Source: Marinibium conchae (lineage in GTDB: Bacteria; Pseudomonadota; Gammaproteobacteria; Enterobacterales; Alteromonadaceae). Taken from it: a DNA stretch of 64,000 bases. How positions within the stretch are numbered: the stretch's first letter is position 1; each line of letters starts with the position of its first letter. The notes under the pieces were generated by a model. The model ran no database searches. It had not been told where the DNA came from and saw only the letters and a list, made by a program, of their open reading frames with translations. The stretch is from assembly GCF_015595035.1 (NCBI RefSeq), contig NZ_JADNRN010000002.1, positions 760,647 to 824,646 on the forward strand, in the 5' to 3' direction. Below, in pieces: positions 8,829 to 18,441 of the stretch. The translations under genes were made by a program, and so were the position numbers.

Positions 8829-10600
8829 ATCTGACCCCAGTCACCGACAATCAAGGCCAAACCACCACCTTTGAATACGATGCCGTGGGCAAGCAAACCC
8901 ACATTCGCTACCCCAATGGTTTAGTCAGTGTATCCACCTTTGACAGCTTGAACCGAGTGGCGTCAATCACCACGCTTGATGCTGATGATAATGTTACCTA
9001 TACCTACGATGCCCAAGGCAACATGCTGAGCGAAACAGACGGTGTGAACACTAAAACCTACTCGTACGATGCCAATCAGCGCTTGATAGGCTTTAACGAT
9101 GGTACGCAGTCCATCACCTACGAATATAACCCTGATGGTATTCGCACTAGCAAAAGCGTGGACGGTATTACCACCGATTTCATCGTGGACAGCAACCGCG
9201 ACTACGCGCAAGTGATAGCTGAAAGCGATGCAAATCGCATCATCAAAGCATCGTACACTTATGGTGATGACTTGCTATCCATGAGCCGAAACGGTGGAAC
9301 TTTCAATTATCTTTATGATGGTTTAGGTTCAACTCGTGCTTTGACTGATGCTGGTGGTAATGTCAGTGATACCCACAAGTATGATGCTTTCGGTAACCTG
9401 CTGAACTTAACCGGTGATACTCAGAATGATTATTTGTTTACGGGTGAGCAGTATGACTCTGGATTAGATAATTATTATCTACGAGCCAGATATTATGACC
9501 AGGGTGTTGGAAGGTTTACTCAGCAAGATACTTGGATGGGCCACAACCATGACCCAGTAACAATGCACAAGTATCTGTATGCTAATGCTGACCCTGTGAA
9601 CTATACAGACCCGACTGGTAATTTTAGCTTGAGTAGTTTAACTGCTGGACAAACGATTAGTGGAATATTGACCACTATGAGTATCGTCTCAACTGCAATT
9701 GACGTGTATGGGTTCGCGACAGGCGAAAGCGAAATAACTGCCAAAGATGTTGGAATGATGATAATCATGAGTCGTGCTGGCGGAGGAAAAATGTTCAGCT
9801 TCCTTTCAAAAAAGGCAAAGAACATTGCGGAAAACCTTTTCGACTCAGTACCCTGTTTCTTTAATAGTTTTCCAGCAGGGACGCTAGTTCATACCGATAA
9901 AGGATTGATTCCTATAGAAGACCTTAAAATAGGTGATGTGGTGTGGTCCTATGACGAAAAGACCAAGCAAACTAGCTTGAATCCTATAACGCACCTCATT
10001 CAACATGAGGATGATTACGACCTTATTAGCATTACTCTGGATGATGGAGAAGTAATAACATCAACAGGAGAGCATCCGTTCTATACTGGCGACTCATGGA
10101 TTGAGGCTGATGAAATTACATCAAATCACTCTCTGCTTTTTAAAGGTGATTCAAAAGACATTTCAAGTATTGATTCGGAAAAACATAAAGGAGCAGTTTT
10201 CAATATAACTGTAGCCAACGCTCATACTTACTTTGTTGGTGTTAATGGAGCACTAGTTCATAACACCAACAAAAATTAACAATGCAAATTCAGAGGACCA
10301 AAAGCAAAAGGTTTTGATTGGAAACATATCTTTGATAGGCATTCAGCTACAGGAAATATTGCGCAGCAAAGGACGAGAAATTATGCCAACACCGTATTTC
10401 CATCTAATTTGACCAATAAGCAAATTCAAGCCAGAGTTAAGGGGGCATGGAAAAACAGAGAACTAAGGCGCTCTCAAGTTGACCCTGTTACTGGGAACAC
10501 AAATCTTTACTACGAAGGAGTAGACCCTGTAAGCGGGTCCAAAATTGGTATATGGTTTGATAGTGCAACAAAAATGGTAACCACAGCATTTCCGAAATAA
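8829..10600 (+). pseudogene. Rhs tip 2: core fragment, HINT domain and EndoU-like RNase, split by one TAA
   Basis: Core sequence begins abruptly near 8829 without a start codon. The YD repeats have an internal deletion joining DADDNV to TYTYDAQGN, then switch to a divergent core (YTYGDDLLSMSRNGG) ending in DPTGN at about 9610. A HINT autoprocessing domain follows: Cys near 9855, AGTLVHTDKG, GEHPFY and terminal VANAHTYFVGVNGALVHN. A TAA at 10277-10279 interrupts the frame, which then continues unbroken in the same frame to 10600. That last part has KHIFDRH, TVFPSNL and a final MVTTAFPK, the pattern of bacterial EndoU/BECR-fold RNase tips. One nonsense codon therefore separates the HINT domain from its toxin. 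It is silenced both by this stop and by the missing N-terminus. Confidence 0.75.
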
Positions 10601-10603
10601 CTT

Positions 10604-11032
10604 ATGAATATAAAACTTAAATTTAAAAATGAATGGCTTGAAGAGTATAAAAACAAGCAGGGGCTTGCCCCTGCTTGGATTTACTTAGAATGCAACAATG
10701 AGCACTACCCTGATGACGAATGGATTGATAATCCTGCAACAGTATTGGGCTGGTGGTTATACAGCATTAAAGAACTACTCAACGGCAATGAGGGCCAAGG
10801 GCTCAGTTTTATGGAAGGACCTTTTTTTATTAATGCAAAATTAGATGGTGACAACCTTATTCTAGACTCTGAGGATGGAAAAGTGTCATGGAAGGTCAAC
10901 GCGCATGACTTCGCCAATACCCTAATAAAATCAGCTAATGAAACAGCAAGAACGTTTTACAACGCAGGTTTAAAAGAAGCATCAGAAAACCTGAATCAGG
11001 GTGCAAAAGACCTTAGAGCCGTATTGAAATAA
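10604..11032 (+). CDS. Putative immunity protein for the EndoU-like tip 2
   Basis: 142-aa soluble protein starting 4 nt after the toxin stop. Its Trp- and acid-rich N-terminal half (WIYLECNNEHYPDDEWIDN, GWWLYSIKELL) and helical C-terminus fit small cytoplasmic immunity proteins, but no family is recognised. No obvious ribosome binding site precedes the ATG, suggesting coupling to toxin translation. The open frame beside a dead toxin suggests continued selection for immunity. Confidence 0.55.
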   Translation: MNIKLKFKNEWLEEYKNKQGLAPAWIYLECNNEHYPDDEWIDNPATVLGWWLYSIKELLNGNEGQGLSFMEGPFFINAKLDGDNLILDSEDGKVSWKVNAHDFANTLIKSANETARTFYNAGLKEASENLNQGAKDLRAVLK

Positions 11033-11043
11033 ACGACCATTTA

Positions 11044-11072
11044 TTAACCATCGATCTTCGATCGATGGTTAA
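11044..11072. other. Perfect 13-bp inverted repeat with 3-nt loop in a gene-poor gap
   Basis: TTAACCATCGATC (11044-11056), TTC, GATCGATGGTTAA (11060-11072). There is no T-run on either side, so a classical terminator is unlikely; it could be a terminator without a tail, a cruciform or a recombinase binding site. The surrounding gap 11033-11355 contains no credible gene or Rhs core and ends at the truncated resolvase. Confidence 0.5.
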
Positions 11073-11366
11073 ACCCGTCTTCCATTACTAGCAATCTTCC
11101 ACTGTCAAAAGTAGCTTCCCAATCATCAATACGCACTCATGAAAACGTCGTGAGTATCTTCCCAGCGGGAATACCATCACACTCAACCCCAACAACATGA
11201 CACAGGCATTACTAGCAATTTTACCCGTATAAAGAAAACCACCGTTATTTTACTACTGCCATCATCATCACAAATCACGACTAAAACAGCCGATAATCCG
11301 TAAAGAAACTTGTAAAGAATTCAATGTTTAGTATAGGATTGAGTTTCTTATCACCAAGGAGACTAC

Positions 11367-11879
11367 CTGCTTATAGGTTATTCACGAAAATCAACATTAG
11401 ACCAATCACACAATTTACAAATCGATGCCCTTACTCAAGCTGGGTGTCAGACCATCTACCAAGAAACCATGTCAGGTGCTAAACGCCACCGACCCGAATT
11501 AGAAGCCGCACTCAAATCACTAAGGCCGAACGACACTTTAGTTGTCTGGAAACTGGACCGTCTTGGACGTTCACTGAAGAACCTTGTCGACATTATCAAT
11601 GATTTGGAAGAACGTAATATCGGGTTTAAATCTTTGACGGAATCCATCGACACTCGAAGCAACACTGGCAAATTGGTATTCAATATCTTCGCATCGCTGG
11701 CAGAGTTCGAACGGAATTTAATACGCGAACGGACATCAGCAGGATTAGCAGCGGCTCGTGCCAGAGGTCGGCAAGGTGGACGACCATCTAAGTTATCCAC
11801 GAATCAAATTAAGAAAGCCAATGCCATGCTGATGGACCCAGAGATGACTAAGACCGAATCGACCCATCAGGGAATGTAG
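11367..11879 (+). pseudogene. Serine recombinase (resolvase/invertase family), C-terminus replaced, CTG start
   Basis: The Tn3-resolvase/DNA-invertase catalytic domain is intact: LLIGYSRKSTLDQ with the nucleophilic Ser, DTLVVWKLDRLGRSLKNL, GFKSLTESIDT, FNIFASLAEFERNLIRERT and the linker ARARGRQGGRPSKL. The DNA-binding helix-turn-helix breaks off after MTKTE, where normal proteins continue IAxxLGVSRxTLYRYL, because an Rhs tip begins at 11861 in another frame. The start is CTG at 11367, 5 nt after a perfect AAGGAG (11356-11361); no ATG occurs before 11469, inside the catalytic domain. It could represent the enzyme that once moved cassettes here or a mobile element destroyed by them. The product is probably inactive for lack of the DNA-binding domain. 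Confidence 0.8.
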
Positions 11880-12418
11880 GCTTAAGTAGCATTGGATTCG
11901 CTTCAAATATAAGGGCAAGAGCTTCAACCATTGCTGGTGTTAACTTTAAGCACACATTTTCAAGAGCACTTTGGGGGGAAGTTAAGGACTTTGCTAAAGA
12001 CCAAATTACAGAGCAAGCGTTTGGCCTAATTGGTCAGCAGGTTGTTAATCATATGGTCACTGCCGTTTCTTCAGTTGTTGATTATGGGCAATCAGCTCAA
12101 TCTTTTGGTTCGACTGCTCACCGACAGCTACAGGAGTTAATTGATAATCAGACGGGCAGCCTCAACGAATATTTGGAGCAATTTAATGCTAAGGTTATCG
12201 CCGAGGTGTTTCGGGATAAAAATGGTGATAAGGCAAAAATTAGAGAAAAAGGCTCCATAGGCTTGGATGTGGTTGTGTTAAATACAATCACTAATGAAGC
12301 GATATTTGCCTTTGATTTGAAAACAGGTAAAACAGGCACATCGAAGTCAAAAGCTGGTGAATTTGGAAAGCGGTTTAATGGTGCACCAATAATTGATGTT
12401 TATGTAAGGAGGAAATGA
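11861..12418 (+). CDS. Rhs tip 3: PD-(D/E)XK-like nuclease toxin starting exactly at DPSG
   Basis: A 185-codon open frame begins with DPSGNVGLSS, the Rhs core/toxin boundary motif, spliced directly into the truncated resolvase gene; none of the upstream core is present. The first ATG is at 12053. The C-terminal half carries SIGLDVVV followed by IFAFDLKTGKTG, matching the D...(D/E)xK core of restriction-endonuclease-fold toxins. A frameshifted relative lies at 29410-29787. The stop overlaps the next gene's start (12415-12418). From 12053 only 121 aa remain, possibly enough for the catalytic core. The nuclease assignment rests on motif pattern only. Confidence 0.6.
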   Translation, partial: DPSGNVGLSSIGFASNIRARASTIAGVNFKHTFSRALWGEVKDFAKDQITEQAFGLIGQQVVNHMVTAVSSVVDYGQSAQSFGSTAHRQLQELIDNQTGSLNEYLEQFNAKVIAEVFRDKNGDKAKIREKGSIGLDVVVLNTITNEAIFAFDLKTGKTGTSKSKAGEFGKRFNGAPIIDVYVRRK

Positions 12419-12912
12419 TGCGATTAACGGAGTTAAAAAAAATAGCAAAACAAAGCGGCTTTGTTGAGCAAATGAGAGATGTTGGATTTACACTCGGTCC
12501 TGACTCATTTTGGTTTTATCGTGAGCGAGGTGATTTTATCGATTTGTTTACTTTTTGGATAAAATCCAGTGGCAATTGGTTTGAAGTCCCGCTTTATTGC
12601 TTACATAAAGCGCATGTTGAGCACTGTGACATGAGTTTGTTCCCTAAAGGCTTCATGAAAGGGATTCCCAATTTATTTGATAAAACAGTGCAGACGAGAG
12701 ATTTAGACAAAGGAAAAAATTGGGAGATGCAAGATGAGCAACAAGCAATTAACACCTTAAATGACTTAGCCAATGTATTTAAAAAAAAAGCAGAGCCATG
12801 GTTCTCAGCAATAGATACAAACCAGAAGTTGCATGATAGTTATTCGCTAAGATTTCAAGGAAGTGAAAGAGCAATTAGGCTAAGTGGAATAGACAATAAT
12901 GGCAAAGCCTAG
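12415..12912 (+). CDS. Putative immunity protein for PD-(D/E)XK-like tip 3
   Basis: 165-aa soluble protein whose ATGATG start overlaps the toxin stop, with GGAGG just upstream, as expected for a coupled toxin/immunity pair. Features such as MRDVGFTLGPDSFWFYRERG and a late KKKAEPWFSAIDTNQKL recall DUF4304-like immunity proteins, as does the immunity gene of the related toxin (29803-30291), which also ends in a PWF-containing helix. Shared toxin and immunity relatedness at the two loci supports the pairing. Family name is tentative. Confidence 0.6.
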   Translation: MMRLTELKKIAKQSGFVEQMRDVGFTLGPDSFWFYRERGDFIDLFTFWIKSSGNWFEVPLYCLHKAHVEHCDMSLFPKGFMKGIPNLFDKTVQTRDLDKGKNWEMQDEQQAINTLNDLANVFKKKAEPWFSAIDTNQKLHDSYSLRFQGSERAIRLSGIDNNGKA

Positions 12913-12930
12913 TCCGATGTTTTAGTTACA

Positions 12931-14817
12931 GTGTCAATGGTGTATAACGACGTGGGCAATATGACGTCGCATACTGATTTTAATAGTCAGTTAACGCAAT
13001 ACGACTACGACGAACTTAACCGTACAACTGAAATCAGATATTCCGATGGAAACGTCGAACGGTTTGAATATGACGATGTTGGCAATAGGATAAAAGAGAC
13101 ACAGCTTACTGGCGCTGTTCTGGCCTACACCTACGACGCCGTTGGCAACAAAACTAGCCTAACAGTAAGGTACAAAAACGGCGATGTTCGCATCGAGCAA
13201 TATACTTGTGATGCACTCAATCGCCTGACCTCGGTGACAGACAATCAAGGCCAAACCACCACCTTTGAATACGATGCCGTGGGCAACCAAACCCACATTC
13301 GCTACCCCAATGGTTTAGTCAGTGTATCCACCTTTGACAGTTTGAACCGAGTGACGTCAATCACCACGCTTGATGCTGATGACAATGTACTAACGCACTA
13401 CGCTTACGAGTTAGACGCCACAGGCAGACGCACATCGTTAACTGAGCACACAGGCAGAGTATCGACCTTTAGCTACGATGACCTGTATCGCCTAAGCAAC
13501 GAAAGCATTGTCGACCCAATAAACGGCGACCACAACAGCAGCTACACCTATGATGCCACAGGCAACCGCACCCAAAGCATCATCAACGGCATCACTACCG
13601 AGTATGAGTACGATGCTAACGACCGCCTCATCAGCCAAGGTGCATTTACCTATACCTACGATGCCCAGGGCAACATGCTGAGCGAAACAGACGGTGTGAA
13701 CACCAAAACCTACTCGTATGATGCCAATCAGCGCATGATAGGTTTTAATGATGGTACGCAGTCCATCACCTACGAATACAACCCAGATGGTATTCGCGTG
13801 TCTAAAAACGTTGATGGCACGCAAACTCAGTTCATCGTGGACTCAAACCGCGACTATGCACAAGTGATTGCCGAGCAGGTAAATAACACCGATATACAAA
13901 AAGAGTACGTATTTGGCTATGACCTACTATCGCAAAGTAGCTTGACCGATATCGGTGACGAACCGCAAACAAACACAGCGTTTTATCACTACGATAGCTT
14001 AGGCACCACGCGCAACTTATCGAACACTGACGCCAGCATCTCCGATTCATACTTCTATGAAGCTTTTGGGGAGCTACTGGCAAGTGACGGGGACACCGAT
14101 AACGACTATCTGTATACCGGCGAGCAATATGATGCGCAATTGGATAACTATTACCTAAGAGCTAGATATTACAATCAGGGCGTTGGGCGGTTTACGCAGA
14201 TGGATACTTGGATGGGTAAGGATATTGAGCCCATAACTCTCAATAAATACCTATATGGTCATTCCGAGCCGCTGAACGGTGTTGATCCTTCGGGTTTTAT
14301 GTTCCTGACCGACATTTCGTTTACTTCATCTCTGCAAGCTAAAAATAGAGCAGGTCAGACTGCTGGTTACAGAGTTACGTTTAAAAAACTGAGAAAAGAA
14401 CTAGTATGTGCATCTATCAAAGAGGTTGCTGTAAAGTCGATATCAGAAGCTGCTGCTGGCGTATACCTTTTCTCCGAAAGACTAAGTGGCGAAACATATA
14501 TTGGAAAAACTGACAATTTTAAGAGACGAGAGACGCAGCATAACGCTCGTATTGGTAAGATGTTGGCGAAGATTGAATTTAAAATGGACAATGTACTAGA
14601 GTTATTCGGTATTGATAAGAAAAGTACCGAGGCAAAGGCATTTGATAACGCGCTTAGGGCTTTGGAACAGTCCTTCATGGATGAATATGACAGAGTAGGA
14701 GCGCAGACGTCCAATCGAATGCGCTCAGTAGCTAAGCAACCCAAGTCACTTAATAGTCAAAAAATAAGAAGAATGCTCAATAATACAATAGATTTATGTC
14801 CCGAAGGAGCCCTATGA
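12931..14817 (+). CDS. Rhs tip 4: longest YD-repeat core fragment with GIY-YIG nuclease toxin
   Basis: 628-aa frame with GTG at 12931 but no ribosome binding site; it enters the YD core in mid-domain (YNDVGNMTSHTD). Residues 1 to about 452 are YD repeats (YDELNRTTEIRY, YDAVGNKTSL and so on) and the conserved end GRFTQMDTWMG...DPSGF. The toxin that follows has the GIY-YIG signature: AGVYLF near 508, TYIGKT near 522, then RRETQHN and a later acidic ALEQSF segment. The stop overlaps the immunity ATG (ATGA, 14814-14817). This is the only fragment with most of the visible core, but it lacks any signal, N-terminal plug or the rest of the shell, so it looks like a displaced C-terminus. Confidence 0.8.
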   Translation: MSMVYNDVGNMTSHTDFNSQLTQYDYDELNRTTEIRYSDGNVERFEYDDVGNRIKETQLTGAVLAYTYDAVGNKTSLTVRYKNGDVRIEQYTCDALNRLTSVTDNQGQTTTFEYDAVGNQTHIRYPNGLVSVSTFDSLNRVTSITTLDADDNVLTHYAYELDATGRRTSLTEHTGRVSTFSYDDLYRLSNESIVDPINGDHNSSYTYDATGNRTQSIINGITTEYEYDANDRLISQGAFTYTYDAQGNMLSETDGVNTKTYSYDANQRMIGFNDGTQSITYEYNPDGIRVSKNVDGTQTQFIVDSNRDYAQVIAEQVNNTDIQKEYVFGYDLLSQSSLTDIGDEPQTNTAFYHYDSLGTTRNLSNTDASISDSYFYEAFGELLASDGDTDNDYLYTGEQYDAQLDNYYLRARYYNQGVGRFTQMDTWMGKDIEPITLNKYLYGHSEPLNGVDPSGFMFLTDISFTSSLQAKNRAGQTAGYRVTFKKLRKELVCASIKEVAVKSISEAAAGVYLFSERLSGETYIGKTDNFKRRETQHNARIGKMLAKIEFKMDNVLELFGIDKKSTEAKAFDNALRALEQSFMDEYDRVGAQTSNRMRSVAKQPKSLNSQKIRRMLNNTIDLCPEGAL

Positions 14818-15758
14818 ATTTTTTAAATCGCTCGTTTGAAAATGTAGACAACTCAGTTCCCAATTTATACGTCAATATTGACGAAAAATATTGTAATTGT
14901 GACGATTCATTAAGCGATGAGATGTTAGCAAAAATACAGGAGGTAGGATGCACAAGCATCAGGCTCGGTCGTGGTACATGGTCAGACTTGTCTTTTTTAA
15001 AAGCGTTAAATCCTAAAATCAAGAGCTTGAGTGTAAGCGTATGGGAATTTGATATTGATTGGACGAGCATTTTTGAGTTATCAGAGCTTGAAGTGTTAAA
15101 AGTGGATGGGCACATCAAACAGAAGGTGGATTTCCTTCAGTTGCCTAATTTGAAGCGCGTTTTATACTGGTGGGATAATAAAAACGCTGATAGTTTGTGC
15201 CGCCACACTGGTATCGAACAAATGGAGCTTTACGGAGCAAAAACACTTAATCTCAATTGTTTAGAAAAAATGACTGCTTTAAAACAATTAGAGTTGGTTA
15301 GGGGACAAATCAAAAACCTCGAAGGTGTTGAAAGGATCAAACAACTTGCTACTTTGAGGTTAATAGAAATGACTAAGTTGGAAGATATTTCTCAATTAAA
15401 CCAAGCGGGTTGGCTTTTATGCCTAGATGTTCGCTGTTGCAATAAACTCTCGTTCCCTGAGAGCCTTGAAGGCCTGAAAAGCCTAATGGAGTTAAACCTG
15501 CTACGCCAGAAGCATTTGGACTCGTTAGCGTTTTTATTAACTCTTCCCTCGCTAGAAGTCTTGAGAGTTTTCGAAATAAGCATTAAAGGTGGAGAAGTGG
15601 GTGATGTAGCAAAGATCCCCACATTAAAATTACTAAACATGGATTCAAGAAGACATTACAATATCGACATTAAAGCCTTATCAAATAAACTTCATGAACA
15701 GTTCGGAGATTATAAAATTCCTTATTTAGAAACTTTCGGATTGGATCCTTACTTTTGA
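14814..15758 (+). CDS. Leucine-rich-repeat immunity protein for GIY-YIG tip 4
   Basis: 314-aa soluble protein starting at ATG 14814, overlapping the toxin stop, with GAAGGAG 6 nt upstream. It is built of LRR-like units spaced about 22 residues apart (LKSLSVSVW, LEVLKVDGH, LKRVLYWW, IEQMELYGA, LKQLELVRG, LATLRLIEM, LMELNLLRQ). Two further LRR-like immunity genes (17367-18230 and 27079-27939) follow GIY-YIG toxins in this window, which strongly ties the protein type to the toxin type. Binding of the nuclease by the LRR surface is inference. Confidence 0.7.
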   Translation: MNFLNRSFENVDNSVPNLYVNIDEKYCNCDDSLSDEMLAKIQEVGCTSIRLGRGTWSDLSFLKALNPKIKSLSVSVWEFDIDWTSIFELSELEVLKVDGHIKQKVDFLQLPNLKRVLYWWDNKNADSLCRHTGIEQMELYGAKTLNLNCLEKMTALKQLELVRGQIKNLEGVERIKQLATLRLIEMTKLEDISQLNQAGWLLCLDVRCCNKLSFPESLEGLKSLMELNLLRQKHLDSLAFLLTLPSLEVLRVFEISIKGGEVGDVAKIPTLKLLNMDSRRHYNIDIKALSNKLHEQFGDYKIPYLETFGLDPYF

Positions 15759-16010
15759 TAATTGTCATTGGTTATTGCGGGCCGCAGGTTAAGGAAAACT
15801 GATGCCGGAATAGCCCAAATATTTAAGTCGAGTGCGTTTTTAACAACTGACAGAGAACAAGGGCATATTTAAGCACCACAGAGTTTGCTAAAAAGTAGCA
15901 ACTTTATATTTTTAGTGGAAGGTATAGTCAAGAAATAACAGTGTTAGCACTTTGTTAGGCAAGTATAATAATTACGCCAAACACGCTCTTTAAAATATCG
16001 AACCGTATTT

Positions 16011-17357
16011 ACCTACGATGACCTGTATCGCTTAAGCAACGAAAGCATTGTCGACTCAATAAACGGCGACCACAACAGCAGCTACACCTATGATGCCACA
16101 GGCAACCGCACCCAAAGCATCATCAACGGCATCACTACCGAGTATGAGTACGATGCTAACGACCGCCTCATCAGCCAAGGTGCATTTACCTATACCTACG
16201 ATGCCCAAGGCAACATGCTGAGCGAAACAGACGGTGTGAACACTAAAACCTACTCGTACGATGGCAATCAGCGCATGATAGGCTTTAACGATGGTACGCA
16301 GTCCATCACCTACGAATATAACCCTGATGGTATTCGCACTAGCAAAAGCGTGGACGGTATTACCACCGATTTCATCGTAGACAGCAACCGCGACTACGCA
16401 CAGGTGATTGCTGAGCAGGTGAATAACACCGATATACAAAAAGAGTACGTATTTGGCTATGACCTGCTATCGCAAAGTAGCTTGACCGATATCGGTGACG
16501 AAACGCAAACAAACACAGCGTTTTATCACTACGATAGCTTAGGCACCACGCGAAACTTATCGAACACCGACGCCAGCATCTCCGATTCATACTTCTATGA
16601 AGCCTTTGGGGAGCTACTGGCAAGTGACGGGGACACCGATAACGACTATCTGTATACCGGCGAGCAATATGATGCGCAATTGGATAACTATTATTTAAGG
16701 GCTAGGTATTACAATCAGGGCGTTGGGCGGTTTACGCAGATGGATGAGTGGATGGGGGTTGACAATGAGCCTGTCACTCTCAATAAATACATCTATGCTT
16801 ATTCCGATGGCATCAATATTATTGACCCTTCGGGAATGTTTGGCTTGAGTGATATAATGGAAGCAAGGACTACCCAGAATATATTGCGAAATATTAATGT
16901 GATTGGTAGAGGGCCTTCGGGAGTCGGCGCAAACGCCACGGGAAGAAAGTTAATCTGGAATGGAGGCTGTTTTATTGTAGAGGAAATTGCTGAAGATTAT
17001 ATTTCGAATGCAATTGGTTTGTATGTCTTCGAAGATATTAAATTAAATAAACCTTACGTAGGGCAGTCGAAAGTAGATGTTCCTAAGCGTGTAAAAACGC
17101 ATTTTCGAGGCCCAAGAGCTACTATCAAAAATTTGACACATATATTACCTGTCAGTATTGCAGATAACGTAGAAGATAAGTTGGATGACGTTTTAGATGC
17201 ATTGGAACAGTCATTTATTGATGATATGGACGGGCCTGGTGGAAAAGCAAAAGGTCCAAATTCAGAGGGGAATTCTGCTAATAAAAGGAATCAATTTAAA
17301 GCAAAGAAAAGAGAGGATCTGGGTAAGTTGATGAAAAAATTCAAAATTTGTGACTAG
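16011..17357 (+). pseudogene. Rhs tip 5: 5'-truncated core fragment with GIY-YIG nuclease toxin
   Basis: Core sequence starts at about 16011 (CTACGATGACC) after a 250-bp stretch without features, and is nearly identical over about 700 bp to the core of tip 4. The frame is open throughout with an internal ATG at 16215 but no ribosome binding site. After NIIDPSGMFGLSD comes a toxin with GLYVFEDIKLNKPYVGQS and KRVKTHFR, the GIY and YIG elements, then LDALEQSFIDDMDGPGG and a lysine-rich end. It is a different GIY-YIG sequence from tip 4; a damaged close relative is at 26700-27077. Core-driven export is impossible without the N-terminus. Confidence 0.75.
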
Positions 17358-17366
17358 AGTAAACGC

Positions 17367-18230
17367 ATGGCTAAAAAGATAAGACATAAATATTTAGATT
17401 CACTTAATTTGGTGGAAGTACAAATTCACGGCAAGCTAGATTTCGATGATTTTGATGATGTATTTTCTCAAAAATTCGAATCTATTTGGATTCTAGCTGA
17501 TGATGCATCAAAGTTTTCGCAGGTAACGGAAAAATTAAAGCATGTAAAAGCTATTAGATACAATCCATACGAGAAGCAAGATGTTACGTGGATAAATGAA
17601 CTGCCAAACTTGGAGTATATCTATCTATCCGGGCCCTTAAAAGGTACGGTAGATTTTAACAACTTTAAAAATGCAAGAGAGGTACACGTAGATATTTGTA
17701 AAACGACAAAGTCGATTTTGACATCATCAATCAGTCCTGAATATTTGGGGTTACATAAATTTAAAGGGGATTTGGAGAAACTGCCGAAAACGATGCTTAA
17801 CTCAGTGCGTAGCTTGTATCTAAGCTCTACAAACCTTGAGCATTTGGATGGTCTTTCTGAGTTTTCTGAATTAGATGAGCTTGTAATAGAACGAAATTTG
17901 AAGTTGACAAATATTGAAGGATTATCCGCACAATCCAAACTAAAATTCCTGCATATAGAGAGTTGCAACAAAATCGATGATTACAGTGTTCTGTCGTTGC
18001 TAACTGTTTTAGAAAAGTTTAGCTTTTACAATAAAGTGATGCCTACACTTCAACTGCTTACATCAAAACTGTTAGCGTCAATTGAACTGGGCCCATCTAC
18101 CAAATTACAAGATTTAGACACTGGATACTTCATCAATTTCCCATCGCTAACATACGTGGGTTTCTATAATCGAAAGGACTATTTTAAGAAGCTAGATGAA
18201 GTGAAATCTATGTTGGATATTCAGTCATAA
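17367..18230 (+). CDS. Leucine-rich-repeat-like immunity protein for GIY-YIG tip 5
   Basis: 287-aa soluble protein 9 nt after the toxin stop. LRR-like strands recur (LPNLEYIYLSG, VRSLYLSSTNLEHL, LDELVIERNLKLTNIEGL, LKFLHIESCNKI). It is collinear with 27079-27939: shared landmarks are the pairs DVTWINELPNLEY/DISWVSDLPNLTH and ESCNKIDDYSVL/SCCNRVEGVEVI. The LRR protein after tip 4 is more distant. The immunity role is inferred from position and from the three-fold association with GIY-YIG toxins. Confidence 0.65.
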   Translation: MAKKIRHKYLDSLNLVEVQIHGKLDFDDFDDVFSQKFESIWILADDASKFSQVTEKLKHVKAIRYNPYEKQDVTWINELPNLEYIYLSGPLKGTVDFNNFKNAREVHVDICKTTKSILTSSISPEYLGLHKFKGDLEKLPKTMLNSVRSLYLSSTNLEHLDGLSEFSELDELVIERNLKLTNIEGLSAQSKLKFLHIESCNKIDDYSVLSLLTVLEKFSFYNKVMPTLQLLTSKLLASIELGPSTKLQDLDTGYFINFPSLTYVGFYNRKDYFKKLDEVKSMLDIQS

Positions 18231-18247
18231 TCGGTTTTTTGAACTTA

Positions 18248-18351
18248 TTTTCAGCGACAGGTTATAGTCCGTTTTATGCAAATAGCCAAGGTACATGGTA
18301 TTGGATTGATGCGAATTCTATCAATGCAAGCATGGGCTTGTTTGATATTAG
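18248..18351 (+). pseudogene. Remnant of a HINT autoprocessing domain
   Basis: A short in-frame stretch reads SATGYSPFYANSQGTWYWI...SINASMGLFDIS, which aligns with the HINT segment of tip 7 (QATGNHPFYVNTQVNWDWL...DLFDI). The key His of GNHPFY is Ser here. It is flanked by unrelated sequence, so it marks another HINT-type tip that has been almost wholly deleted. Confidence 0.55.
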
Positions 18352-18441
18352 CATATCCGTCTGGCCATACCACATAGCTTTTTGCAAACTGCCAAGGTAG
18401 CAGTTGATCGATCTCTGTTTCTTTGATGCTTAGTACCTCAA

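Noticed and set aside
13492..13824. Antisense ORF of 110 aa inside the Rhs core, repeated in all core copies (for example 16056-16439, 8963-9211)
   Set aside because: It is the mirror of YD-repeat codons, recurs wherever the core does and has no ribosome binding site or family likeness.
12931..14300. Regular repeats in the core suggesting a CRISPR or satellite array
   Set aside because: They are protein-coding YD repeats with variable spacing; no identical spacers-and-repeats pattern exists.
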